A DNA stretch of 64,000 nt from Mycolicibacterium sp. MU0050. Lineage in GTDB: Bacteria; Actinomycetota; Actinomycetes; Mycobacteriales; Mycobacteriaceae. The notes under the pieces were generated by a model. That model was not told where the DNA came from. It ran no database searches and saw nothing but the letters and a program-made list of their open reading frames with translations. The translations under genes were made by a program, and so were the position numbers. Below, piece after piece: positions 55,922 to 64,000 of this stretch. The stretch covers positions 3,472,001 to 3,536,000 of the forward strand of contig NZ_OY726395.1 of assembly GCF_963378085.1 (NCBI RefSeq). The letters are read 5' to 3'. Each line of letters begins with the position of its first letter. The stretch's first letter is position 1.

Positions 55922-58564
55922 GTGCCCGACCCCCTCCGCTGCGTCGGCCGTGACCGCGAGGCGACCGCGCTCGACGACCTCGTCGGCGCCGCGGCACACG
56001 GCGCGCGCATCGTCACCCTGTGCGGCCCACCCGGTATCGGCAAGACGGCGCTGCTGCGCCGGCTGGCCGCCCAGCACACCTGCCGGTGGGCGACGGGGAT
56101 GGCCTGGGAGACCGACCTGCCCGGCGGGGTGTTGGCGCAGCTGCTCCAGGACGAGATTCCCACCGACCCCGTCGAAGCGGCCGCGCACCTTCTCGACCAC
56201 CTGCGGGCCGGCGACATCCGGGTGCTGCTGATCGACGACGCGCAGCACGCCGACACCGAATCCCTACAGGCGATCTCGACCCTGGTGCGGCACCAGAGTG
56301 ACCAGCCGGTGCTCGTCGTGCTGGCCACGGTGTCGGCCGACCGGCTGCCGGCCGACCTGGGTGCCGACGAGATCCGGTTGACCGGCCTGACCGTGGCGGC
56401 GGTCGGCGAGCTGATGCGGATGCGCGGCATCAGCGTGCATCCCGCGATGGCCGAGACGTTGAGCCGGCACACCGACGGCAATCCCCGCGACGTGCTGGCC
56501 CTGCTCGACGAGGTGCCCCCCGCGGTGTGGTCCCGGCCCGATGCCGTGCTGCCGGCCCCCGGCCACGTCGTCGACGAGGTGGCAACGGCCCTGCAGTCCT
56601 GCGGATCCGACGGCCGGGCCCTGACCGAGGCGCTGGCGATCCTCGGTGCCGGCGCCCCGCTGGCCGAGGCCGCGCAGCTGGCCGGGCTCGCCGACCCCTT
56701 GCCGGCCATCGACGACGCGACGGCGGCGGGACTGCTGAGGTTGCCGGGGCAGTTCGAGCCGCGGCTGCGCTCCGGGCTGGCCGAGGCCGCCGTCGTGCAG
56801 CTGATGGGCGTGCGCGCGGCCGCCGAGGCGCACCGGCGCGCGGCCGAGATCGTCTCGGACCCTGCCGCCCGGCTGCGCCACCGGGTGGCCGCCACCCCCA
56901 TGCCCGACGCCGCGCTGGCCGACGAGGTTGCCACCCTGGCCCGCGAACGCGGCACCGACGGCGCCTGGGCCGAGGCCGCCGCCCTGTTCCGCGACGCGTC
57001 CCGGTTGACACCGGAGCCGATGGTGCGCGACGCCCGGCTGACCCTGGCCGTCGATGCCCTGGTCGCCGCCGGAGACTGCGGGGCCGCCGCCGCGCTGGTG
57101 CCCGCGGTGGAGAGCATGCGGGAGACCCCCTTGCGCAACGCGGTTTTGGGCTATCTGGCGATTCTGCGCGGCCGGGCCACCGAGGCCGAGGCGCGGTTGC
57201 AGCGCGCGTGGACGATCGTCAATGCCGAACGCGACCCGGCGATCGCCGCCCTGATCGCGCAGCGCTACGTCCTGCACACCCTGATCCGCGGGCGCGGCGA
57301 CGAGCTCGTCGGCTGGGCCGACACGGCGCTGCGACTGGCCCAACCCGACTCCCCCGAGGCCCTCGAGGCCGCCGCGGTGCGCGGCCTGGGCATGTTGGCC
57401 GCCGGGCACCCGCGCAGCGCCGCGATCGCCTATGAGGAGTTGGCGGACCGGGTGCGCCACGGCGCGCAGGCCCAACGCGTCACCATGGGGCGCGGCTGGG
57501 TGCAGCTGCTCGGTGACGACCTCGACGGCGCCCGCAGCCAACTCGAGACAGCGGTCGCCACCGCGGCGCTCGGCGGGTCGCGCCGCATCACGCTGTGGGC
57601 GCTGGGCTGGCTGGCCCGGGTGCATTTCGACACCGGCGAGTGGGACAGCGCGCTGGCCGCCGTCGAGTCCGGCCGCACGCTGGCGGCCTCCAGCGGGATC
57701 GTTGTGGTGACGCCGCTGCTGGAATGGACCGCCACCCAGATCCACGCGATGCGCGGGGATTGGTCGGCCGCCGCCCAGGCGGTCCGCGCCGCCGACGTGG
57801 TCACCCAGGACTACGAGATGATGCAGATCCCACTGGTGTTGGCGCGCGCGCAGATCGCCGAGGCCGAGGCCGACTACGCCCGGGTGTGCCGAACGCTGCA
57901 GCCGCTGGCGCGGATGGCTCCGGGCACCTCGCTGGACGAACCCGGCTATTGGGCCTGGCCCGACGTCCTGGCCCACGCCCTGGTGCTCGAGGGTCGGCTC
58001 GACGACGCGGAGGCGTTCCTGGGTCCGCACGAGCAGCGGGCCCGGGACCGCAACCACCGGTCGGCGACCGCGCGGCTGGGGTACGCCCGTGGCCGGCTGC
58101 TCGGGGCCCGCGGCGACCTGCCCGCGGCGCGCGCCGCGTTCGAGGAATCGCTGGCGCTGCTCGACGGTCTGCCGCGGCGCTACGACCGCGCCCGGGTGAA
58201 CTTCGTCTACGGCCAGACCCTGCGTCGCGCCGGCAAGCGCCGCGAGGCAGACGCCGTGATCGGCGCCGCCCGCGACATCTACGACTCGCTGGGCGCGCGG
58301 ACCTACGTGGCCCGCTGCGAGCGGGAACTGAAGGCCGGCGGCCTCAACCAACTGCGCGGCGCACGGCACAGCGTGCAGCTCACCCCGCAGGAGGAGGCGG
58401 TCACCGCGCTGGTGGCCCAGGGGAAGTCGAACCGGGAGGTGGCCGCCGAACTGTACGTATCGCCCAAGACCGTGCAGTACCACCTCACCCGGGTCTACGC
58501 GAAACTCGGCATCCGGTCGCGCACCGAGTTGGCGGCCCGGGGGCCGTGGGGCGCCGATGCGTAA
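55922..58564 (+). CDS. LuxR-type AAA+ regulator (LAL, probable BenR)
   Basis: 880 residues of the large ATP-binding LuxR class. Walker A CGPPGIGKTALLRR near 34-47, Walker B VLLIDDAQHAD, tetratricopeptide-like helical middle, and a C-terminal LuxR helix-turn-helix (LTPQEEAVTALVAQGKSNRE then PKTVQYHLTRVYAKLGI). Starts at a GTG 17 bases after the fusion gene, so co-transcribed. LuxR-type BenR controls ben genes in corynebacteria, which suggests the same role. Confidence 0.88.
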   Translation: MPDPLRCVGRDREATALDDLVGAAAHGARIVTLCGPPGIGKTALLRRLAAQHTCRWATGMAWETDLPGGVLAQLLQDEIPTDPVEAAAHLLDHLRAGDIRVLLIDDAQHADTESLQAISTLVRHQSDQPVLVVLATVSADRLPADLGADEIRLTGLTVAAVGELMRMRGISVHPAMAETLSRHTDGNPRDVLALLDEVPPAVWSRPDAVLPAPGHVVDEVATALQSCGSDGRALTEALAILGAGAPLAEAAQLAGLADPLPAIDDATAAGLLRLPGQFEPRLRSGLAEAAVVQLMGVRAAAEAHRRAAEIVSDPAARLRHRVAATPMPDAALADEVATLARERGTDGAWAEAAALFRDASRLTPEPMVRDARLTLAVDALVAAGDCGAAAALVPAVESMRETPLRNAVLGYLAILRGRATEAEARLQRAWTIVNAERDPAIAALIAQRYVLHTLIRGRGDELVGWADTALRLAQPDSPEALEAAAVRGLGMLAAGHPRSAAIAYEELADRVRHGAQAQRVTMGRGWVQLLGDDLDGARSQLETAVATAALGGSRRITLWALGWLARVHFDTGEWDSALAAVESGRTLAASSGIVVVTPLLEWTATQIHAMRGDWSAAAQAVRAADVVTQDYEMMQIPLVLARAQIAEAEADYARVCRTLQPLARMAPGTSLDEPGYWAWPDVLAHALVLEGRLDDAEAFLGPHEQRARDRNHRSATARLGYARGRLLGARGDLPAARAAFEESLALLDGLPRRYDRARVNFVYGQTLRRAGKRREADAVIGAARDIYDSLGARTYVARCERELKAGGLNQLRGARHSVQLTPQEEAVTALVAQGKSNREVAAELYVSPKTVQYHLTRVYAKLGIRSRTELAARGPWGADA

Positions 58565-58616
58565 AGTGGGGACCCGGCAGCAGGGGTCGGGGCGGACTTG
58601 CGGCGAGGGACACACG

Positions 58617-59141
58617 ATGGGCATCACGAGGCGCGCAGGCGCGGGCCTGACGCTGGCGGCGGTCGCGGCCATGACGGTCGCGATGGCGGCACCGGCCGCG
58701 GCCGAGAAGGTCCGGCCGACCGACGGCGCGACGCCGTTGGTGACCCCGTTCGACGTGGCCGACCCGACGATCGGCAATCTCGATCCGGCGTTGCGGGCCG
58801 CGGTTCAGGCCGCCGCGAACGCCGCGGCGGCCCAGGGCATCACGATGACCGTGAACTCCGGCTGGCGTACCCCGCAATTCCAGCAGCAGTTGCTCGACGA
58901 CGCCGTGCTGACCCACGGCAGCCTGGCGGCGGCGCGCCGCTTCGTCCAGACCCCGGCGCAGTCCCGACACGTGGTGGGCCAGGCCGTGGACATCGGCGGA
59001 CCCGAGGCGGCGCAGTGGTTGATCGCGCACGGCCCGCGATTCGGCCTGTGCCAGATCTACGCCAACGAGCCCTGGCATTTCGAGTTGGTCGCCGACGCCG
59101 CCGGCACCTGTCCTCCGCTGCTCCCCGACGCGGCCGGCTGA
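58617..59141 (+). CDS. Secreted M15 (VanY-type) D,D-carboxypeptidase
   Basis: 174 residues. A signal peptide ending at about AAPAAAE (residue 28), then the M15 domain: NSGWRTPQFQQQL, SRHVVGQAVDIGG with zinc His and Asp, and the second His in EPWHFELV. Trims the terminal D-Ala of peptidoglycan peptides. ATG at 58617 preferred because it starts the signal peptide. Convergent with pcaJ; no clear relation to the catabolic genes. Confidence 0.88.
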   Translation: MGITRRAGAGLTLAAVAAMTVAMAAPAAAEKVRPTDGATPLVTPFDVADPTIGNLDPALRAAVQAAANAAAAQGITMTVNSGWRTPQFQQQLLDDAVLTHGSLAAARRFVQTPAQSRHVVGQAVDIGGPEAAQWLIAHGPRFGLCQIYANEPWHFELVADAAGTCPPLLPDAAG

Positions 59142-59159
59142 GCCGAAACAGGTTGCCGG

Positions 59160-59810
59160 TCAGGCGGTTTCGAGGACCCGACCGTCGGTGACCGGGGCGG
59201 CCGTCTTGGCCACCACGTCGTCGACGTCCACCCCGGGTGCCAGTTCGACGACCCGGAAGCCCTCGCCGGTGACGTCGAAGACGCCGAGATCGGTGATGAC
59301 CCGGCTGACCACGGCCTTGCCGGTCAGCGGCAAATCACAGGCCGCGACCAGCTTGGCCGCGCCGGACTTGGTGACGTGGTCCATCAGGACGATCACCCGG
59401 CCGGCGCCGTTGACCAGGTCCATCGCGCCGCCCATGCCCTTGACCATGGAGCCGGGCACCATCCAGTTGGCCAGGTCGCCGTTGCCCGCGACCTGCATCC
59501 CGCCGAGCACCGCGACGTCGACATGGGCGCCGCGGATCATCGCGAAACTCGTCGCGGAGTCGAAGAAGGACGCACCGGGCAGCACCGACACGGTCTGCTT
59601 GCCGGCGTTGACCAGATCCGGGTCCACCTCGTCCTCGTACGGGAACGGACCGACGCCCAGGATGCCGTTCTCGGCGTGCAACTGCACATCGGAGTCGGCC
59701 GGCAGGTGGTCCGGGATCAGCGTGGGCAGGCCGATGCCCAGGTTCACGTAGTCGCCGTCGCGCAGTTCGCGGGCGGCCCGGGCGGCCATCTCGTCGCGGG
59801 TCCAGCTCAT
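59160..59810 (-). CDS. pcaJ: 3-oxoadipate CoA-transferase, beta subunit
   Basis: 216 residues. Class I CoA-transferase beta subunit; the active glutamate lies in [11 protein letters not shown], with [10 protein letters not shown] and [14 protein letters not shown] matching. With PcaI transfers CoA from succinyl-CoA to 3-oxoadipate. ATGA overlap with pcaI indicates coupled expression. Confidence 0.92.
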   Translation of the reverse strand: MSWTRDEMAARAARELRDGDYVNLGIGLPTLIPDHLPADSDVQLHAENGILGVGPFPYEDEVDPDLVNAGKQTVSVLPGASFFDSATSFAMIRGAHVDVAVLGGMQVAGNGDLANWMVPGSMVKGMGGAMDLVNGAGRVIVLMDHVTKSGAAKLVAACDLPLTGKAVVSRVITDLGVFDVTGEGFRVVELAPGVDVDDVVAKTAAPVTDGRVLETA

Positions 59811-60586
59811 TGGTGCGCCTCCTGTCGTACCCGGGTGGTCAGCTTCTCGATGCTCTTGCGGTTGGCCTGCTCCGGTGTCAGCTCATGGACGCGCTGCACG
59901 AAGATGCCGGACAGGTGAATCTGGTCGGGGTGCAGCTCGCCGACCTCGACCACCCGCTCGGCCTCCACGACGGTGATCCGCCCGGACATGGCCGCCGGCG
60001 GGTTGAAATTGCGTGCGGCGGCCTGGAATACGCAGTTGCCGGCCTTGTCCGCGACAGCGGCACGCACCAGCGCGAAGTCGGTGACGATGCCTTCCTCCAG
60101 CAACATCTCGCGGCCGCCGAAGGTGCGCACCTCCTTGGGCGGCGAGGCCAGCGCAACGCTGCCATCGGGGTGATAGCGCCACGGCAGTCCACCCTCGGCG
60201 ACCAGGGTGCCCACCCCGGTGGGCGTGAAGAAGGCCCCGATCCCGCTGCCGCCGGCCCGCAACCGCTCGGCCAGGGTGCCCTGCGGGGTCAGCTCGACGG
60301 TGAGTTCGCCGCTCAGATACTGCCGGGCGAACTCCTTGTTCTCCCCGACATAGGAGGCGATGACGCGGCTGATCCGGCCGGCCTCGAGCAGCAGCCCGAG
60401 CCCGGCGCCGTCGACGCCGCAGTTGTTGCTCACGATGGTCAGATCACCGGCGCCCTGCTCCAGCAGCGCCTCGATGAGGAACCAGGGAATGCCGGCCAGG
60501 CCGAATCCGCCGACGGCCAGGCTCGCGCCGTGCGGGATGTCGGCGACGGCCTCGGCGGCCGAGCCGACCACTTTGTTCAAGGTCAT
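59807..60586 (-). CDS. pcaI: 3-oxoadipate CoA-transferase, alpha subunit
   Basis: 259 residues. Class I CoA-transferase alpha subunit: [33 protein letters not shown] and the glycine-rich [12 protein letters not shown]. Works as alpha2beta2 or similar with PcaJ. Starts in an ATGA overlap with pcaD; a longer upstream frame belongs to shadow coding. Confidence 0.92.
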   Translation of the reverse strand: MTLNKVVGSAAEAVADIPHGASLAVGGFGLAGIPWFLIEALLEQGAGDLTIVSNNCGVDGAGLGLLLEAGRISRVIASYVGENKEFARQYLSGELTVELTPQGTLAERLRAGGSGIGAFFTPTGVGTLVAEGGLPWRYHPDGSVALASPPKEVRTFGGREMLLEEGIVTDFALVRAAVADKAGNCVFQAAARNFNPPAAMSGRITVVEAERVVEVGELHPDQIHLSGIFVQRVHELTPEQANRKSIEKLTTRVRQEAHQ

Positions 60587-61353
60587 GATTGCTCCAGGTG
60601 TTCGATGAGGGCACCGGTGATGGTGCCGGGCTGCTCGGCGTTGGCCAGATGCGCCGAGCGGGGCACCACCAGCACGCGGGCCCCGCCGATGTTGTCGGCG
60701 ATGTCGCGCAGCATTCCCGGCGGGGTGGCCGGGTCGTCGGCGCCGGCGATCGCCAGCGTGGGCGCCTTGATCGACGAAAGGTCCTCGCGCAGATCGAGTT
60801 TGGCGATCGCCTCGCAGCAGCCGGCGTATCCTTCGGCGGGGGTGGACGCGACCATGTGCTCGGCCTCGATCCGGATCTCCGGGTGCGCGGCCAGGTATTC
60901 GGGGGTGAACCAGCGGTCCACGACGGCCGCCGCGACGGCCCCGGCCCCGTTGGCGCGCACCGTTTTCGCGCGTTCGATCCAGGCGCCGGCCGGGGGCAGC
61001 TGCGCGCTGGTGCACAGCACCGCCAGCCGGTCGACGCGCTCGGGGTTGCGTGCGGCCAGCCGCATCGCGGTCATGCCGCCCAGCGACAGCCCCACGACGT
61101 GCGCGCGGGTGATGTCCAGCCGGTCCAGCAGGGCCACGACGTCGTCGGTCAGGTCGTCGATCGAGTACGGCCCGTCGGGAACCGGCGAGCCGCCGTGGCC
61201 GCGGGTGTCGTAGCGCACCACCTTGAAGCGGCGCTCCAGTTCGGCGAGCTGGGCGTCCCACATCCGATGGGTCGAGCCCAGCGAGTTCGACAACACCACG
61301 GCGGGGCCGTCGGGCCGGCCGCTGACGACGGCGTGGACGTCACACACAGTCAT
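60583..61353 (-). CDS. pcaD: 3-oxoadipate enol-lactonase
   Basis: 256 residues, alpha/beta hydrolase. VVLSNSLGSTHRMWDAQL, nucleophile in VVGLSLGGMTA, and HLANAEQPG carrying the catalytic His. Hydrolyses 3-oxoadipate enol-lactone to 3-oxoadipate, the convergence point of the catechol and protocatechuate branches. AGGTGA five bases before the ATG favours 61353 over a GTG at 61362 that overlaps pcaF. Confidence 0.9.
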   Translation of the reverse strand: MTVCDVHAVVSGRPDGPAVVLSNSLGSTHRMWDAQLAELERRFKVVRYDTRGHGGSPVPDGPYSIDDLTDDVVALLDRLDITRAHVVGLSLGGMTAMRLAARNPERVDRLAVLCTSAQLPPAGAWIERAKTVRANGAGAVAAAVVDRWFTPEYLAAHPEIRIEAEHMVASTPAEGYAGCCEAIAKLDLREDLSSIKAPTLAIAGADDPATPPGMLRDIADNIGGARVLVVPRSAHLANAEQPGTITGALIEHLEQS

Positions 61354-61358
61354 TTCGT

Positions 61359-62570
61359 TCACCTCACTGTTTCGAAGACCGCGGCCAGGCCCTGCCCGCC
61401 GCCGATGCACATGGTTTCCAGTACATACCGGGCTTGCCGACGGCGCGCCTCGTATGCGGCGGTGGCCAGGATGCGCGCGCCGGTGGCCCCGATGGGGTGC
61501 CCCAGCGAGATGCCCGAACCGCACGGATTGAGCCGGTCGTCGTCGGCGTCGAGCTTCCATTCGGCCAGCACGGCCAGGACCTGCGCGGCGAACGCCTCGT
61601 TGAGTTCGATCAGGTCGATCTCGTCGAGGGTCAGCCCGGCCCGGTCGAGGGCGGCCGCGGTGGCGCCGACGGGGCCGAGGCCCATGGTCTCCGGCGCGCA
61701 GCCGGTGACCGCCCAGGAGCGCAGCGCCAGCAGCGGGGTCAGGCCGCGCTTGCCGGCCTCGGCCGCCGTGGTGACCACGCACATGGCGGCGCCGTCGTTC
61801 TGGCCGGAGGCGTTGGCCGCGGTGACGGTGGCTTCCGGGTCGACCTTGCCGCGGATCGGCCGCAGTTCGGCCAGCCGCTCGACGCTGATGTCGGGGCGGG
61901 GATGCTCGTCGCGGTCGACCACCGTGTCGGGCTTGCCGCGCCGGCCGCCGATGGTGATCGGGATCAGCTCCTCGGCGAAACGTCCGTCGTCATGGGCGCG
62001 GATCGCGCGGTGGTGTGAGCGCACCGCGAGCTCGTCCTGGTCGGCGCGGGTCAGGCCGTACTCGCGGCGCAGGTTCTCGGCCGTTTCGATCATGCCGCCG
62101 GCGATCGGATGGCTGGCGCCGCCCGCGGTTTCGCGGGCCCGGTCCAGCCGGTCGGCCAGCGCGACGGGGCCCTGGCGTACTCCGGTGCGCAGCCCCAGCG
62201 CGTAGTGCTCGACGTTCGACATCGACTCGGCGCCGCCGGCGACGATCAGCCGCGCCGCGCCGGTGGCGACCTGGCCGGCCGCGTAGAGCACCGCCTGCAG
62301 GCCGGATCCGCAGCGCCGGTCGACCTGCGCCCCCGGCACCCCGATGCCCAGCCCGGCGTCCAGCGCGGCGATCCGGCCGATCGCCGGCGCCTCGCCGTTG
62401 GCGTAACCGTTGCCCAGGACCACATCGTCGACGTCGCCCTCGCCGAGTCCGGTGCGGTCGATCAGCGCGCGCAGCGTGGTGGTGGCCAGTTCGGCGGCGC
62501 TCAATTGGGCCAGCGCCCCGCCCATCCGCCCGACCGGGGTGCGGACCGGGCTACAGATCACAACGTCCAT
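61359..62570 (-). CDS. pcaF: 3-oxoadipyl-CoA thiolase
   Basis: 403 residues, thiolase. Nucleophile Cys in DRRCGSGLQAV, His in GHPIGATGAR, and second Cys in ETMCIGGGQGLA. Splits 3-oxoadipyl-CoA into succinyl-CoA and acetyl-CoA. First gene of the pcaFDIJ operon, divergent from a LysR gene. Confidence 0.9.
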   Translation of the reverse strand: MDVVICSPVRTPVGRMGGALAQLSAAELATTTLRALIDRTGLGEGDVDDVVLGNGYANGEAPAIGRIAALDAGLGIGVPGAQVDRRCGSGLQAVLYAAGQVATGAARLIVAGGAESMSNVEHYALGLRTGVRQGPVALADRLDRARETAGGASHPIAGGMIETAENLRREYGLTRADQDELAVRSHHRAIRAHDDGRFAEELIPITIGGRRGKPDTVVDRDEHPRPDISVERLAELRPIRGKVDPEATVTAANASGQNDGAAMCVVTTAAEAGKRGLTPLLALRSWAVTGCAPETMGLGPVGATAAALDRAGLTLDEIDLIELNEAFAAQVLAVLAEWKLDADDDRLNPCGSGISLGHPIGATGARILATAAYEARRRQARYVLETMCIGGGQGLAAVFETVR

Positions 62571-62604
62571 GCCTTCGACGGTAGGTGCCTGCGACGATAT
62601 TCTG

Positions 62605-62632
62605 AAGTACTTAGATTGCTCTGATTAAGAGC
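62605..62632. promoter_or_regulatory. Putative operator between pcaF and the LysR gene
   Basis: The palindrome AAGTACTT (62605-62612) is followed by GCTCT-GATTA-AGAGC (62618-62632), a perfect inverted repeat. The divergent promoters lie in the 76-base gap. Confidence 0.5.
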
Positions 62633-62646
62633 GTTAAAGTCTGGAT

Positions 62647-63528
62647 GTGGAATTGCGTCATCTCCGGTACTTTCGGGCGGTCGCTGAGGAGCTGCACTTC
62701 GGCCGGGCCGCCCAGCGCCTGCACATCGCCCAGCCCCCGCTGTCCCAGCAGATCCGCGCCCTCGAGGCCGAACTCGGGGTCGCGTTGCTGGCGCGGACCA
62801 CGCGCACCGTGGAGCTGACGCCCGCCGGCGAGGCCTACCTGCAGCGCGTGGTGCGCATCCTGGCCGCCGTCGACGACGCCGGCGAACAGGCCCGTCGCAT
62901 CGCCGCGGGGACCGAGGGACTGCTGGCCGTCGGTTGCGTGGGCTCGGCGACGTACTCACTGCTGCCGTCGCTGGTCCGCGCCCTGGGCGAGGCCCTGCCG
63001 GGCGTGGAGGTCAGCGTGCGTGGCGAGATGCTGGCGCCGGCGCAGCTGGCCGCGCTGGCCACCGGCGAGATCGATCTGGCGCTGTTGCGCCCGCCCGTAC
63101 AACACACCGGCGTGCGCACCGAGGTGATCCGCCGCGACCGGCTGTTGGTGGCGCTGCCGGAGGGGCACCGGCTCGCCGCCCGCGCGGAGTTGCGGATGGC
63201 CGACCTGCGCGACGAGGACTTCGTCGCGCACGCCGGGGGTGGCCGCTCGGTGATGGGCAACGTGCTGGCCGCGATCTGCGCCGACGCCGGCTTCGTCCCC
63301 CGGGTGCGCCACGAGGTGATGGAGACCTCCACACTGGTCACGTTGGTGGCCGCCGGATTGGGCGCCGCGGTGGTGCCCGACCCGACCGCGGCCCTCGACA
63401 TCGCCGGCGTGCGCTATCTGCCGTTGCTGCCGGACACCCTGGGCGTCGAACTGGTCGCTGCCCGCATGGCCGCCAACACCTCCCCCCTCATCGAACGGGT
63501 GCTCGCCGTCCTGCGCACCATCGCCTGA
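62647..63528 (+). CDS. LysR family regulator of the pca operon
   Basis: 293 residues. Winged helix RYFRAVAEELHFGRAAQRLH and QPPLSQQIRALEAELGV, then an effector domain. Close in form to the CatR-type gene at 50087 (both start MELRHLRYF), possibly paralogues. GTG start at 62647. Position divergent from pcaF suggests it controls pcaFDIJ, probably with muconate or 3-oxoadipate-type ligand. Confidence 0.85.
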   Translation: MELRHLRYFRAVAEELHFGRAAQRLHIAQPPLSQQIRALEAELGVALLARTTRTVELTPAGEAYLQRVVRILAAVDDAGEQARRIAAGTEGLLAVGCVGSATYSLLPSLVRALGEALPGVEVSVRGEMLAPAQLAALATGEIDLALLRPPVQHTGVRTEVIRRDRLLVALPEGHRLAARAELRMADLRDEDFVAHAGGGRSVMGNVLAAICADAGFVPRVRHEVMETSTLVTLVAAGLGAAVVPDPTAALDIAGVRYLPLLPDTLGVELVAARMAANTSPLIERVLAVLRTIA

Positions 63529-63585
63529 GCGCCCGCTCGTGCGGAATGACGAGCCGGCGTCGACCGCCCGTTAGGCTGATGGCCC

Positions 63586-64000
63586 GTGCGTGCCGTGCTG
63601 ATCGTGAACCCCAATGCCACCTCGACGACGGCTGCCGGCCGCGATCTGCTGGCCCACGCGCTGGAGAGCCGGGTCCGGCTCACCGTCGAGCACACCAACC
63701 ACGCCGGGCACGCGACCGAGATCGCGGCCCGGGCCGCCGCCGACGGCGTCGACGTCGTCATCGTGCACGGCGGTGACGGCACGGTGAATGAGGTCGTCAA
63801 CGGCATCCTCGGCCCGCCCGGTGCACTGCGCAGCGCGCACGCGCCCGCCGTCGCCGTGGTCCCCGGCGGGTCGGCCAATGTCTTCGCCCGCTCGCTGGGC
63901 ATCTCCCCCGACCCCATCGAGGCCACCAATACGCTGGTCGACCTGCTGGATTCCGTTGGCCCGAAACGGAATTGGCGGCGGATCGGACTGATGGACTGCG
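63586..64000 (+). CDS. Diacylglycerol/lipid kinase, 3' end outside window (Rv3218-like)
   Basis: The N-terminal 138 residues of a lipid kinase: LIVNPNATSTTAAGRDLL, VVIVHGGDGTVNEVVNGILG (GGDGT nucleotide loop) and VVPGGSANVFARSLGI. Phosphorylates a lipid headgroup with ATP. GTG start at 63586. Position and content suit Rv3218, so the core synteny resumes here. Cut by the right edge. Confidence 0.85.
   Translation, partial: MRAVLIVNPNATSTTAAGRDLLAHALESRVRLTVEHTNHAGHATEIAARAAADGVDVVIVHGGDGTVNEVVNGILGPPGALRSAHAPAVAVVPGGSANVFARSLGISPDPIEATNTLVDLLDSVGPKRNWRRIGLMDC

Overview
The window is high-GC actinobacterial DNA that reads as a fast-growing mycobacterium (Mycolicibacterium type). The main evidence is one long run of genes from about 13.6 to 47.3 kb whose products and order match the M. 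tuberculosis block Rv3193c to Rv3217c: UPF0182 protein, PDZ/Lon-like protease, Zincin_2 protein, ThiF-like protein, ABC1 kinase, whiB7, uvrD2, mrx1, nudC, K+ channel, adnB, adnA, lipV, alkyltransferase-like protein, moeZ, DUF3152, TetR, TB9.4, MmpS-like, ferritin-like, rhlE, PQQ-like, parA-like, gpm2, entC, GNAT. The Rv3218-like lipid kinase reappears at the right edge. Gene names are assigned from remembered family sequences and synteny; no search was run.

Left arm, 1 to 13 kb, is accessory and catabolic. A flavin monooxygenase (cut by the window edge) and a SnoaL-like protein face a minus-strand operon of four genes. That operon encodes a CrtC/DUF7065-like protein, a winged-helix protein, a pyruvate-phosphate-dikinase-like ATP-grasp protein that lacks the C-terminal PEP/pyruvate barrel, and a protein resembling the substrate-binding and swivelling-histidine parts of rifampin phosphotransferase. 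Together they look like a split dikinase of unknown substrate and are the best candidate here for an undescribed system. A MarR/MFS pair follows, then an IclR-controlled zinc alcohol dehydrogenase/SnoaL operon with two near-identical putative operators, then a decayed enoyl-CoA hydratase, two small proteins and an initiator tRNA-Met.

The 13.1 to 13.6 kb gap has no gene. It holds a long hairpin and one of two 60-bp copies of a palindromic dispersed repeat; the other follows mrx1. The core block then covers DNA repair (UvrD2, AdnAB), redox and NAD(H) metabolism (Mrx1, NudC), drug tolerance (WhiB7 with a leader peptide and attenuator-like hairpin), cofactor sulfuration (MoeZ), siderophore precursor supply (EntC) and RNA metabolism (RhlE).

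From 47.3 to 63.5 kb lies a complete benzoate to beta-ketoadipate pathway. Benzoate dioxygenase (BenA, BenB, BenC) and a BenD dehydrogenase make catechol. CatA, CatB and CatC take it to the enol-lactone. PcaD, PcaIJ and PcaF carry it to succinyl-CoA and acetyl-CoA. Regulators are a CatR-type LysR, a large LuxR-type ATPase and a second LysR. The striking feature is that BenC and BenD lie in one 902-residue reading frame with a GntR-type FCD sensor domain between them. A type II dehydroquinase gene at the left end of the block overlaps the Rv3217c-like gene, tying the catabolic block to the core.
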